From positions 321,850,013 through 321,914,012 of the forward strand of contig CM060964.1 in the NCBI GenBank assembly GCA_030765045.1: DNA of 64,000 nucleotides. Direction: 5' to 3'. Numbering within the stretch: position 1 is the stretch's first letter; every line of letters begins with the position of its first letter. This DNA comes from Tenodera sinensis (Eukaryota; Arthropoda; Insecta; Mantodea; Mantidae). A program made the position numbers and the translations under genes. Positions 13,555 through 22,499 of this stretch are shown here, in pieces. Below the pieces are notes generated by a model that made no database searches, was not told the DNA's origin, and was given only the letters and a program-made list of their open reading frames with translations.

Positions 13555-14922
13555 TTAGTTAGCTCTGATTGAGGATATCAATTTGCATAGAAGTTGATTC
13601 AAGGCCTCGCTCGGAATGGGCTCATTTTTTCTGGTGAGTTTTCCCATTTCTTCTAGATAATTGAAGAACAGTTGACTGTCCACTTTTTGAGTGGACAAAG
13701 GAGAAAGGGAGGGTTTAATAGGAAGTGTCTCGGAAGATGTCTCCTGGCGTTCTTGGTTTTGTAGATATATGGGAGTATGTGATTCACGGGTACTATTTCT
13801 CCCCGTAAAGTAGAAAGGTTGATTGGACGGGATCTGGAAATGTGGTTTAGTGTTATTCGATTTGATTCGTTTGTGTTGTGGAGGTGTCTGGGGTATCTCG
13901 AAGGGTTTATGTTTGTAAGGTCTTGTAACAGTATTACGAATTATGATGGGTTTATCTGGGATGAACTGATTCATTTTGGTAGAAGCGGGGTTTGTGTTGT
14001 ATGAATCCGTTTGGCTATGTAATTTACTAGCGTATGACTGGTCCCCTCGAATTAACTGTATAGCTTCGTATCTAGAGATACGTAAGGATGATATTTTATC
14101 AGTGATCGCTTGTTCGCGCAGAAAAACTGGGCAATGTTTGTCGTTAGCACGGTGTGGAAGTGTGCAATTATTGCATTTGAAGATGTCGCTATCACAATCT
14201 GAGGTGATATGGTTGTCTGCACAACGCATACATGTGGTATTACCACGACATGTTTTGGTAGAATGACCGAATTTAGCACATTTGAAACATTGTAATACTC
14301 TTTCTTTGTAAGGTGAAATTGGAAACTGGCTGTAATATAAGCGAAACTTTCGTGGGAGCATTTGCGATCTAAAGGTTAATAGGCATGTTTGAGTGGGTTC
14401 GTAGGTTATTGTCCCATTATCTGATAGCACTCGTCGTTTAAAACGATATACATGTTGGATTGAATGACCTATAGTTTGTCCATATTTTTGGATTTCTGTT
14501 TCTGTGATTTCAGTGTCTATGTTATGTATAACTCCTTTTGTGTGTATATAGTGATGTGGTATATATGCCTTCAGCTGGTTTTTCGAAGCAAAATCTGAAT
14601 TGAGTAATGCATTCGTAGCAGATGCGGAGGGTAGGAATACTTCTAATCTATTTTTTCCTGTTTTTATAATTTTCTCTACTGCTAGATTTTGGTGATTTTC
14701 GAATATTAGTTTGCCCAATTTAAGTGGATATAGTTGGGTTATGGTACCCACTGAACTAGTTAATACTACTATAAATGGTGTAATATCTTGATTATCGTAG
14801 TGTAAAGTTGGTTTAACTATTTCTGTATTCGAATCAATTACGGGGGAGAGATCCATAGTCACTGGAATATTTTTCCCATGTTCGAGAACGTCCGTAAGTG
14901 GCGGGGGAGCCTCCCCCGCCAT
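13555..14922 (-). CDS. LINE ORF1: Gag-like RNA-binding protein with zinc knuckles
   Basis: An uninterrupted 455-residue frame begins MAGEAPPPLTDVLEHG. The N-terminal half is a nucleic-acid-binding region of the kind found in insect LINE Gags. Three Cys/His knuckles follow at about residues 215-270: CFKCAKFGHSTKTC (CX2CX4HX4C), CMRCADNHITSDC, and CNNCTLPHRANDKHC. The C-terminal tail is basic and rich in Pro and Asn. In I-type and jockey-type LINEs this protein coats the element RNA to form a ribonucleoprotein. It ends 21 bp before the first ORF2 methionine at 13533, the usual tight ORF1-ORF2 arrangement. It is the only intact reading frame of this element, so it may still be translated. It is a retroelement protein, not a host gene. 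Confidence 0.88.
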   Translation of the reverse strand: MAGEAPPPLTDVLEHGKNIPVTMDLSPVIDSNTEIVKPTLHYDNQDITPFIVVLTSSVGTITQLYPLKLGKLIFENHQNLAVEKIIKTGKNRLEVFLPSASATNALLNSDFASKNQLKAYIPHHYIHTKGVIHNIDTEITETEIQKYGQTIGHSIQHVYRFKRRVLSDNGTITYEPTQTCLLTFRSQMLPRKFRLYYSQFPISPYKERVLQCFKCAKFGHSTKTCRGNTTCMRCADNHITSDCDSDIFKCNNCTLPHRANDKHCPVFLREQAITDKISSLRISRYEAIQLIRGDQSYASKLHSQTDSYNTNPASTKMNQFIPDKPIIIRNTVTRPYKHKPFEIPQTPPQHKRIKSNNTKPHFQIPSNQPFYFTGRNSTRESHTPIYLQNQERQETSSETLPIKPSLSPLSTQKVDSQLFFNYLEEMGKLTRKNEPIPSEALNQLLCKLISSIRAN

Positions 14923-15050
14923 AAGGAAATATAAGTTACACTAGCACACGCGTGATGAATATGTGCACCGAATAGAAATCAAAATGGCTACTACTCGACA
15001 CTGAACTAAAGTCACTGAACACTGCTCTCTTGTTACACTCTTCGACTATT

Positions 15051-15774
15051 ATCGAGCTCCAACGTTACTGGAATCTGAATGTAGTATAAGGTTCAAGCGA
15101 TTGCTTCTTTATAACTGCCCACCATAGATTAATTAGCAGCAAAACTGACATGTACGCGAACAGTTGTGTTTTGTTTTCGATATTGTACACACATTTTTTT
15201 AAAATAAAAATGTATCACGGAAGTCGCCTTTAAATCGATACCATGCTATATAAGGAGTTATGTGAATTTTGAATACATGTACAAATTCATGTAAGTGTGA
15301 CATTTTCTCACATTAATAATTGATTTCTACCTTAACGCTTCCAACATTTTATCATCTCTCACATGCTTTTAATGGAAAACAACGCATAAGCGTTGCTTAG
15401 TTTGGTAGTTTGTTAGGATTTGTTTTTTCTATTCAGTGCTAATTCATTGTGAATAATGATCAGATATTGAAGTAACCTTCGTCTCTGTCGACATGTTATG
15501 TTAATACAATGTAGGTACCTGGAACTAGACATTAAATAGTCGCAGATGGTACTACTACACAATTCTGTCCATAAGGGGTTAAAATGTCACAACACAATCA
15601 ACTTAAAGCAGAGCATTGCTTACAATTACAAAACTTTTGTGGTTTTTGGTAACGAAAAGTAAACACAAGTGAAACAGCAAATGTGAAATTAACTTGCGCA
15701 GCCATCTTCAGATCCAACCGATCGATGATCAACAAGAAATGACACTCTGTGCAACTGTTACAAATCATTAGCAT
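15051..15774. other. Spacer between LINE and unknown coding locus
   Basis: AT-rich, and no coding potential or terminal repeat is recognised. It should contain the undefined 5' limit of the I-like LINE and the 3' flank of the minus-strand locus at 15775. No poly-T run (which would be a poly-A tail on the minus strand) is present next to 15775. Confidence 0.35.
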
Positions 15775-17436
15775 TTACACATTTTCATCTGGTGGCATTC
15801 CTGGCGTGGTTGGCCTCTCCGCTCCATTCTGAATGGCCAAACTGGTCAGTAAAGCATTTCGGTTTCTTCCTGTAGTTTTCTTCTTCTTACTTGGAGAAGA
15901 CGTTGCAGGAGAGGCTGCCTTGTGTGGGGTTGAACACTTCTTGGCAGCTAAACGGGGACCTTCTGTAGCTTTCTTAGATGGGCTGGGCTTCTGGTGCCCA
16001 ACTGTGTTACCTGGAGATACGTAGATGATATCTGGTTCTGAACACAATGGCGAGGCAGGGGATTCATCTGCTACTTCACCTCTTGGCGATGGCGCACGTC
16101 TTTCACATTCCTTCTCTTCTTGTTCTCCTCTCCAAAAGTGCTCAGTTGCCTCGTTTGAGTACCCGACCCCAAGCGTCATTCTGAGCGGTTTCTGTAAGCT
16201 TTCGTCGGCCCTATACCTGTTAGTGTACGTCTTCAATATTGCCCCTCTCCCCATAGTTGGAACATAGTCAGGATCCATCAGCCTCGTCTTGGAATGCCTG
16301 TCCTCTTGTGTTTTTAGGTCTATGCCTCTTCCAAACGAGTTTTTTGCTGCAATGCAGGGTCGAGAGAAGGCGTATGGGTTATGCAAGTCTTGTTTAGTGG
16401 CCTGTGTCTCCACCTCCCATGGCAGTGGCCCATCATCATCATCATCATCATCATCATCATGACCATCAGAACAGTCTCCGGTCATGTAATTTGATTCATC
16501 ATGGGCTGTAGGTGAGAAGTAAACGTCAAACTGCTTGTCCTCTGCAGGTTCCTGTATCACAAACTCAGTTGACATCTCCAAACTGCCCTCTGTATCCTCT
16601 AACAACGGAGTGTCATTGTCTGATACATCTTCAGCACTGCAACTGCTTGCTGTTGATACTGGGGCATGCTCCACACTGGATCTTTCATTAGATGAAAACT
16701 GCCGGCGCAGAACTTCAACCAAAGAGTCAATGTCATATGTGTGGCACTATTGTGTGATGGTCTAACACTATCCAAATTACACCGAGTACTGCTGTTGGAT
16801 GATGAGTGTGGCTCTTCAGGACGAGTCTCATCTTCAGAGCAATTACCTGCTACACTGTAGTTTGATGTGTCAATTAAACGCAATAAAGCATGAAGATTGT
16901 ACCCCTTGTTCTCAACACTTGGTCTCTGGGCAACATTCTTCAGGTTTTGAACAGATGTTTGGACTGTTACTGGCTGAGTAAGACTCAGCTGAACTATCCA
17001 AATCACACTTTGTTCGCTCTGATACGGAAGTGGATCCAGAAGACTGACTTGACGAAGCTCTAGTTTCCAGATCTTTGTCCAATGGGCTCAACCGAGGATA
17101 CAAGTATATCTGTGACTCTTGTGTTCCAGTTGTGTTTGTGACAGGTGGAGGTGATGCAGTGGAAGTGAGGCTGAAAGGCGACTGTTGAGACAGTGAACTT
17201 GACGTGGCAGTGTCGTACTGTGATGAAGATGATGGTGATGGGCAATTGTTAACGGGAACAAAGCTCTCTATGTGGTCCACGTCATCTATGATCCATGTGC
17301 TCTGCCTTAGAGGAATGAAAGGTGATATTCTATCTCCATCGTCAACCCTCCAAGTTCCCTCTTTCTTTTGGCAGCAGGAAGGCGCAAAAGGAGCAATCCG
17401 CTCCACATTGTCTGGATCCCATGAGAACATCTTCAC
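15775..17436 (-). pseudogene. Unrecognised Ser-rich/acidic protein with tripled W-D-D-I-F-P motif; two compensating frameshifts
   Basis: I do not recognise this protein. It starts MKMFSWDPDNVERIAPFAP at 17436. Residues 6-61 hold three copies of a motif W-x-x-D-[DN]-x-[DE]-[RH]-I-x-[PS]-F-x-P, starting at W6, W29 and W48. Then come Ser/Thr-rich linkers, an acidic run of nine Asp near 16440-16460, a conserved-looking block (DPDYVPTMGRGAILKTYTNR, about 16190-16290) and a basic Ser/Pro/Lys tail ending PGMPPDENV at 15775. The frame runs 17436-16912, slips by one base near 16915 (frame used about 16915-16740: NKGYNLHALLRLIDTSNY), and slips back near 16735 (DIDSLVEVLRRQFSSNERSS). One apparent insertion and one deletion cancel. 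It could be a retrocopy, a decayed exon, or a real gene with assembly indels. A poly-A tail is not visible, which weakens the retrocopy reading. Confidence 0.6.
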
Positions 17437-18240
17437 CTTGTAGCGAAAACTAAAACTCCGTTACACAACAAAACTAAAATGAAGTTCTTGCTGCCACGCC
17501 AGCACTTCAGAAATGCTGATATAGTATTCCGTCCAGCCCTCCACACATAATAAATATTTCAGATTGCTTGTGTTTTCAGTTCATGATCAAACAAGTTTCA
17601 TTCCATGAACTTCCGTATCAACTGTTTTATTCAGACTCAAGGACTAAAATTGTTACATAAATGACTAATGGTTCTTATATAAAGGAGCAACTTTGTAAAG
17701 GAAGAAATTAATTTTTTCAGAAATATTAAAGGTTTGTGAAATTGAAGTTGTCCAATTATTTATCTAGACGAGCTGTGTATCAAAGTGCATTACAGTAAAG
17801 AAAATATATAGGTGTGTGAAAATTCTGTTGGGGAATTTGAACCACCCTTAGATGTCCATTATAGAAAAAGGCAGAGATTTAGTGTCCTTCACACTGGATT
17901 TGAAGCTGCATCTGTTTCGAATAGCTTGCTTATCTTCAAATCCAAGTCATGAAGGATTATTAAGAATCATCATCATCATCATCATCGTCATCTCTTCATG
18001 GTTTAGGAGAGTTCTCCTGTTCCGCCTCATACTTCTTCCCATCTTTTTGCTGGTCTTCCTGTTGGTCTGTAACCAGAATTCGTCCGATATGACACAATGT
18101 TGGAGGACGTTAATTCAAGAAAAAAAAATGTAACCAGAAGGCTTATATTTGTAAGTTTGTAATGGAATGCGAGAGTTATCTATTGTTTGCAAATGACTTT
18201 TCCAGTTTTCTGTGTTTAGTTGTCTTTTCTTTTAAACTAA
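17437..18240. other. Spacer with short (CAT)n tract
   Basis: No gene is seen. A short ATCATC microsatellite lies at about 17966-17992. The sequence just upstream of the 17436 start contains TTTTAG that could be a splice acceptor for the minus-strand locus, but without a matching upstream exon this is speculative. Confidence 0.35.
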
Positions 18241-18249
18241 AATATGTCC

Positions 18250-18690
18250 AATTCTTTCCTTATTTCTAATATGATCTAGTCTTGTAAATCCTTTCACTGC
18301 TCGTCGGGCCCTAATGACTTAGTTGTCGACGGGCCCTTAAACACAACTCACTCACTCACTACTCACTCACTGACTCACTTACTCACTCACTCACTCACTC
18401 ACTCACTCACTCACTGACTCACTCACTTTTACTGCTCGTAGATATTTTATTTCTGCCACTTGTATTTGTCTCCAATCTTTCTTTTCAATTGTCCATGTCT
18501 CCGATCCATACAGTAAAACTGGAATGGTCATGGTCATATAGAATTTTAAATTTGTATCCTTTCGGGTTTTCCTTTTCAAGGCACGAGCTATTATTCCACA
18601 AATATATTGGAATTTACTCACTTTGTTACTTATTTCACAGAACATATTAAATTGACCAAGCTGCTGCATAACATGGATACATTATTTTAC
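18250..18690 (-). pseudogene. RTE-like LINE reverse transcriptase C-terminal fragment, split by a 126-bp insertion
   Basis: The minus strand reads IPVLLYGSETWTIEKKDW (about 18510-18460), then QVAEIKYLRAVK, and continues after an insertion with GFTRLDHIRNKERIG (about 18295-18250). LLYGSETW and RLDHIRN are familiar C-terminal motifs of RTE-type LINE reverse transcriptases in insects. The fragment is 5'-truncated and has no catalytic YADD. The interruption is described separately. Confidence 0.78.
18296..18439 (+). mobile_element. Short retroelement 3' end with (ACTC)n tail nested in the RTE fragment
   Basis: The 9-bp direct repeat ACTGCTCGT occurs at 18296-18304 and 18431-18439. It brackets 126 bp: a body (CGGGCCCTAATGACTTAGTT, then GTCGACGGGCCCTTAAACAC) and then about 80 bp of ACTC repeat. 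Removing the insertion and one repeat restores the RTE frame (..LRAVK-GFTRLDHIRN..). This identifies the ACTC microsatellite as the tail of a plus-strand insertion. Confidence 0.8.
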
Positions 18691-18719
18691 GTCTGCCTCC
18701 ATATCACTATGACGTAAAT

Positions 18720-19700
18720 CCAGTTGAGCTGATTTGGGTCAAGTGCCAGTTAGAAGAGTTCTACTGAAAGAAAAATGCTCTTAAGTATGAATGTTGGACA
18801 ATTTTATTATTACTTTGGAAGAAGCAGACTCAGACTCACAATCAGATGAAAAGATTAGGAAGATTGTATATCCATCATTGCATAAGATGAAACTACTGCT
18901 AGTTGTTCACAATCTACCGCTGATTGGACGGAAGGAGTTGAGAGTCCCGCCATCTCCATAACAACAGAGACAGAGGGGTGAATACTTGCTTCTCTTTCCA
19001 ACACATCTCTTTCCCTTTCTTCAGGCACGAGGCAAGTTAAATCAAATATCCTTTATATGCCAAGCGATTATTGTGTTGGATGATTGAGATTCAATCCGCC
19101 GTACGCTAAGAGTGAAGAAGCTCCCAATATACCGGGCGATTATTAGCACCTGTCATTTATAAGGGGTGTTACACTAATTAGGCCGCTTGTTTTCCTGTAC
19201 AGCTGTTGTGTAAGCGCAAGTTGGAGAGCTGAATTAAGGTTGAACATTTTAATGCAAGACCGGGACTCAAACGATGGGTCTCAACTGATGCTCTTATCAC
19301 TTGAGCTATTATGGCAAGGTACTCGGTAACTTAAGTTCTCTCTTCAAGTTTTCCGGTAAACCTTCAGGACATTCTCAAACGTTATACTTACAGTACCTCA
19401 AAGACGCTTTGCAATGTTGCAAGCCTTTAATTGTGTATTAACCTAAAAAATTGGTGAACTATGATGTCCCTTACTCTACATAGGTCAGTAATTGTAAATG
19501 GTAGAGAAAATAAAATGTTTCACTACAATATCTATTTTGATGAGCTCAGCATTTGTTCTGTCGTAAGTTTTCTCTATATCATAGATGGAGAAAAGTGATT
19601 CAATGTGTCATTTCCCCTACATGGTACTTTAAACCCCGTCCACTCGGCTACACACGGTTAGCTACCAGCCACGGTCCCTGCTGCTATCTACCTCAGAGAA
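18720..19700. other. Spacer, nothing recognised
   Basis: The stretch has mixed composition, short frames only, and no terminal repeats that I can pair. Confidence 0.35.
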
Positions 19701-19710
19701 CCGCCCAGTC

Positions 19711-19975
19711 CAGGCGCGGATCTAGAAATATTTGATAGGGGGGCCCGATTCCGGTCCACTACCACTTCTTAATAAGTAAATGCATGCTAAAACATGATTA
19801 GCTAAATATTTAACTGCAAGAAACAATGTTTAAAGGTATACCAATTTTCATAGAAATCGGTTTGTCCATTTTGCGTGATGATGAGATAACACACATATAG
19901 CATTTATAGCCATAAAGTAGAATATAACAGGGGGGCCCGGGCCCCCTGCACCCCCCCCCCCTGGATCTGTGCCTG
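19711..19975. mobile_element. hAT-type MITE with GATC-containing TIRs
   Basis: The ends are imperfect inverted repeats: CAGGCGCGGATCTAG at 19711-19725 and CTGGATCTGTGCCTG at 19961-19975. Just inside both ends are runs of G (left) and C (right) around GGGGGGCCCG. The flanks are GCCCAGTC (19703-19710) and GGCCAGTC (19976-19983), an 8-bp duplication with one mismatch, as expected for hAT. The 265-bp interior has no coding capacity, so it is a non-autonomous element mobilised by a hAT transposase elsewhere. Confidence 0.75.
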
Positions 19976-20203
19976 GGCCAGTCCCTCACATTGTGTTAGT
20001 GGTAGAATTGTGTCGCGCAACAAGGTAAAAAAATGCTTCAAGGCCAAATAGGAACAGAAGTATTTTTGTGTTCCTAGTAAAAATAAAGCACTTGTTTGCT
20101 ATGCCAAAAGAAAATGTACGTAAAAAAATGAGAATCCCTTAATGACAAAACCAATACATCATGTTTCTATTCGGTTCCGCCACTGCACGCCTTCAAACTT
20201 ACC

Positions 20204-21310
20204 TTATTTGTAAAGATGTGTATATACATAAACCAAATTGGCAAATTCCTTTCTCTTTTTCATATTTACTTTACTCACATATGGCTTCTTCATTGGCACC
20301 CTTGCATGGTAACCAGCACTATTCAGCACCCTGGTGATTGTGCATGGATGAACTTCTTTACCAATAGATTCCTTCAGCTGGGCTGCAATTTCAGGTGCTG
20401 CAATTCTTGGTGTTTTGTTTGCCATATTAATCACAGCTCTTCTGTCTCTGCTAGTCAGTTTGGGTGGCCTTCCAGTTCTGGGTACATTGGCAAGCATCTG
20501 CTGCTGCTTGTAGCGCTGAACTACACTAAAAATTGTTGAATGATTTCTGTTCACCATTCTTCCTATCTCTGCATAGGCTTTCCCTTCTGTGTGCAAATTT
20601 ATTATAATTTAAGAGGTAGAACTGGAACTTAAAAATTCAATGCCACAACTGGGATTTGAACCACAGACCTTCTGCTTACCGGGTGGCTGCTCTACCACTG
20701 AGGTATTGTGACAAACTGCCAGAATGGCATTAAATTCTCAAACCAGTTCGTATTTCTCCTAGTAAACCACAAAGGCAGTCTCACATCAGAGACAAACTAC
20801 CCCAATGGTGACTTACTATTGTAAGTACTTTATATTCTAGGATTAAATAACCTTCAGATGGTAATTATTATTTTATTTATGCCAACAAACTTACAATTGG
20901 TGTTTTTAAACACACAAGCCGTGTGTGGGCAAAGTTTAAGAGGTAGAACTGGAACTTAAAAATTCAATGCCACAACTGGGATTTGAACCACAGACCTTCT
21001 GCTTACCAACTGTGAGACTGCCTTTGTGGTTTACTAGGAGAAATACAAACTGGTTTGAGAATTTAATGCCATTCTGGCAGTTTGTCACAATAGCTCAGTG
21101 GTGGAGCAGCCGCCCGGAAAGCGGAAGGTCTGTGGTTCAAATCCCAGTTGTGGCATTGAATTTTTAAGTTCCAGTTCTACCTCTTAAACTTTGCCCACAC
21201 ACGGCTTGTGTGTTTAAAAACACCAACAGTAAGTTTGTTGGCATTAATAAAATAATAATTATTATAATTTGTCGCTCCTCAACAGTGGTTTCCTTTGCTT
21301 TGCGGCCCAT
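20204..21310 (-). pseudogene. Tc1 transposase N-terminal part (paired-type helix-turn-helix), interrupted
   Basis: The first part, MGRKAKETTVEERQIII (21310-21260), joins the second (NLHTEGKAYAEIGRMVNRNH and following, 20599-20204) once the 648-bp SINE cluster and one TSD are discounted. The second part holds two helix-turn-helix units with the GRPPKLTSRDRR linker (about 20480-20450) and TITRVLNSAGYHARVPMKKP (about 20350-20290). This is the DNA-binding half of Tc1 transposase. The catalytic DD34E half is not present, so the protein is inactive. Confidence 0.85.
20599..21270. repeat. Cluster of inverted tRNA-derived SINE (family A) segments with 12-bp TSD
   Basis: A perfect 12-bp direct repeat TTATTATAATTT lies at 20599-20610 and 21259-21270. 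The 648 bp inside consist of an inverted head (20611 to about 20778), a 76-bp unrelated spacer, a minus-strand 3' half (about 20865-21010) and a plus-strand full-length copy (about 21012-21258) ending in an AATAATAATT tail. Segment 20611-20778 is the reverse complement of about 21015-21184, arms of about 168 bp. Each head carries a tRNA-like box B (GGTTCAAATCC sense) and box A (TAGCTCAGTGG), i.e. an internal RNA polymerase III promoter. Confidence 0.82.
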
Positions 21311-22023
21311 GTTTGCCCTTGGTATGAAGACGCTGGTTAAACCATAGGTTTTGAACACTGATCCCTTCACCATACACAGTAGAAAGCAACTAAGCATGTT
21401 AAGGATACTGAGCATACTGTTTACCAGTCACTTTTCTTGTGCATAGTGCATTTACAAATACTTTTGTCAAATGGGGAAAGGTAGTTGCGTTAATAAACGA
21501 CTCAGTCCTTTAATATAAAGAGATACTGTCAGTGTGCAGGGATATGACAACAGATCACATATTAGGCAGTCTATTGCAGTCATCCAATTATGGCCACTAT
21601 GTCAGTTTAAAAATATGTAGCCATTCGCAGCATTTACTTACACTTTTCCGAATACTTCTGTCCACCCCTGTAGGATAAAAAAAGCTAGAAAGATATTTTT
21701 TGTCACATTTTAATAATGAAATTTAAATCAACAAAAAAGAATTCTTTCCTTAGAGATTTTGTTTAGTTGTTCATGGTTTTAATTGTATGCCATACGATTT
21801 TATGATAGAGATAATCATACCAGTAACTTAAGTAACGAATCATTGTTATTTTTAGCAGTGTAACAAATTTTGAAATTAAATGGAAAATAATGGATTTTTA
21901 TTCACATAAGTATAAACACCCTAAATATTGATATGGCTTGGGGTCCATGAAATTTGCTATGTGCAATAAAATGAATTACTTCAATTTCCATAGTATTCTG
22001 TATTATTGCCTCGGTTACTCCCA

Positions 22024-22470
22024 CTTATTTATTTATCAACAGGTTTACAATGTGAGATCACATCTTCCTGTATCCAAAGTGTTTCAGTATGTATCTTCTT
22101 CCTCCATTCTTCTCTTATTTCCCAATCTCGCTCTTCTAAATTCTTCTCCTTCATACTACTCCTTATATCATCTATCCAGGTTTTCCGTGGTCTTCCCCTC
22201 TTTCCTCTCCCTGGTGGAATCCATTCCAAAACTTGTCTCGGCAATCTTGTTTCCATCATTCTACGTGTATGACCATACCATTCCAATTGTTTGTATTTTA
22301 CAAAATCTAATAATGTATCATTAACATTCATTTTTTGTCTAATAGTTATATTTCTAATTTTCTCTAATTTAGAATGCATAGTGGATCTTCTAAAACAATC
22401 CATTTCAGTAGAAAGCAATTTTAATTTCAGGTTTGTGTTTAGGTGCCATGTTTCCGCTCCATAAGTTATA
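22024..22470 (-). pseudogene. RTE-like LINE C-terminal fragment
   Basis: The minus strand encodes TYGAETWHLNTNLKLKLLS, then RRSTMHSKLEKIRN, then LEWYGHTRRM, then GKRGRPRKTWIDDIR, the ordered C-terminal motifs of RTE/BovB-like insect LINEs after the RT catalytic core. The 3' end shows an AAATA-rich tail (TTATTTATTTATC on +, 22024-22036). The flanks GGTTACTCCCA (22013-22023) and GGTTGCTCCCA (22471-22481) look like an 11-bp target duplication with one mismatch. This gives a 447-bp, strongly 5'-truncated insertion. Confidence 0.78.
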
Positions 22471-22499
22471 GGTTGCTCCCATAATCCCAAAATATGCAC

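Larger units (their letters stand above)
9736..15050 (-). mobile_element. Near-complete I-like (RNase H-bearing) non-LTR retrotransposon
   Basis: On the minus strand the order is 5' UTR, ORF1 (14922-13555, zinc-knuckle Gag), ORF2 (about 13533-9882, endonuclease-RT-RNase H-CCHC), a 3' UTR of about 130 bp and a (CAA)n tail (TTG repeats on + at 9736-9753). An APE endonuclease together with a C-terminal RNase H domain places it in the I superfamily (I/Loa/Outcast group) of LINEs. The 3' end is set by the CAA tail. The 5' end is not determined, because I found no direct repeat of the 3' flank (GGACACATACAT) near 15,000-15,300. ORF1 is intact while ORF2 carries several breaks, so this copy is not autonomous. 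Confidence 0.87.
20204..21680 (-). mobile_element. Tc1-like DNA transposon, 3'-truncated and split by a SINE cluster
   Basis: The right end is a Tc1-type terminus: on the minus strand CAGGGGTGGACAGAAG starts at 21680, preceded by the TA target dinucleotide (21681-21682). After a 5' region of about 370 bp the transposase starts at 21310 (MGRKAKETTVEERQIII). The opposite TIR is missing: similarity ends near 20,215, soon after residues equivalent to the first third of a Tc1 transposase, so the DDE region is absent. The same terminus word GGTGGACAGAAGTATTC appears at 62719 in the second Tc1 element. Confidence 0.82.

Noticed and set aside
15775..17436. Processed retrocopy of a host gene
   Set aside because: No poly-A tail or target-site duplication seen at the ends, so this is kept only as one possible explanation.
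18345..18427. CRISPR-like periodicity in the ACTC tract
   Set aside because: 4-bp simple repeat in a eukaryotic context; no spacer structure.
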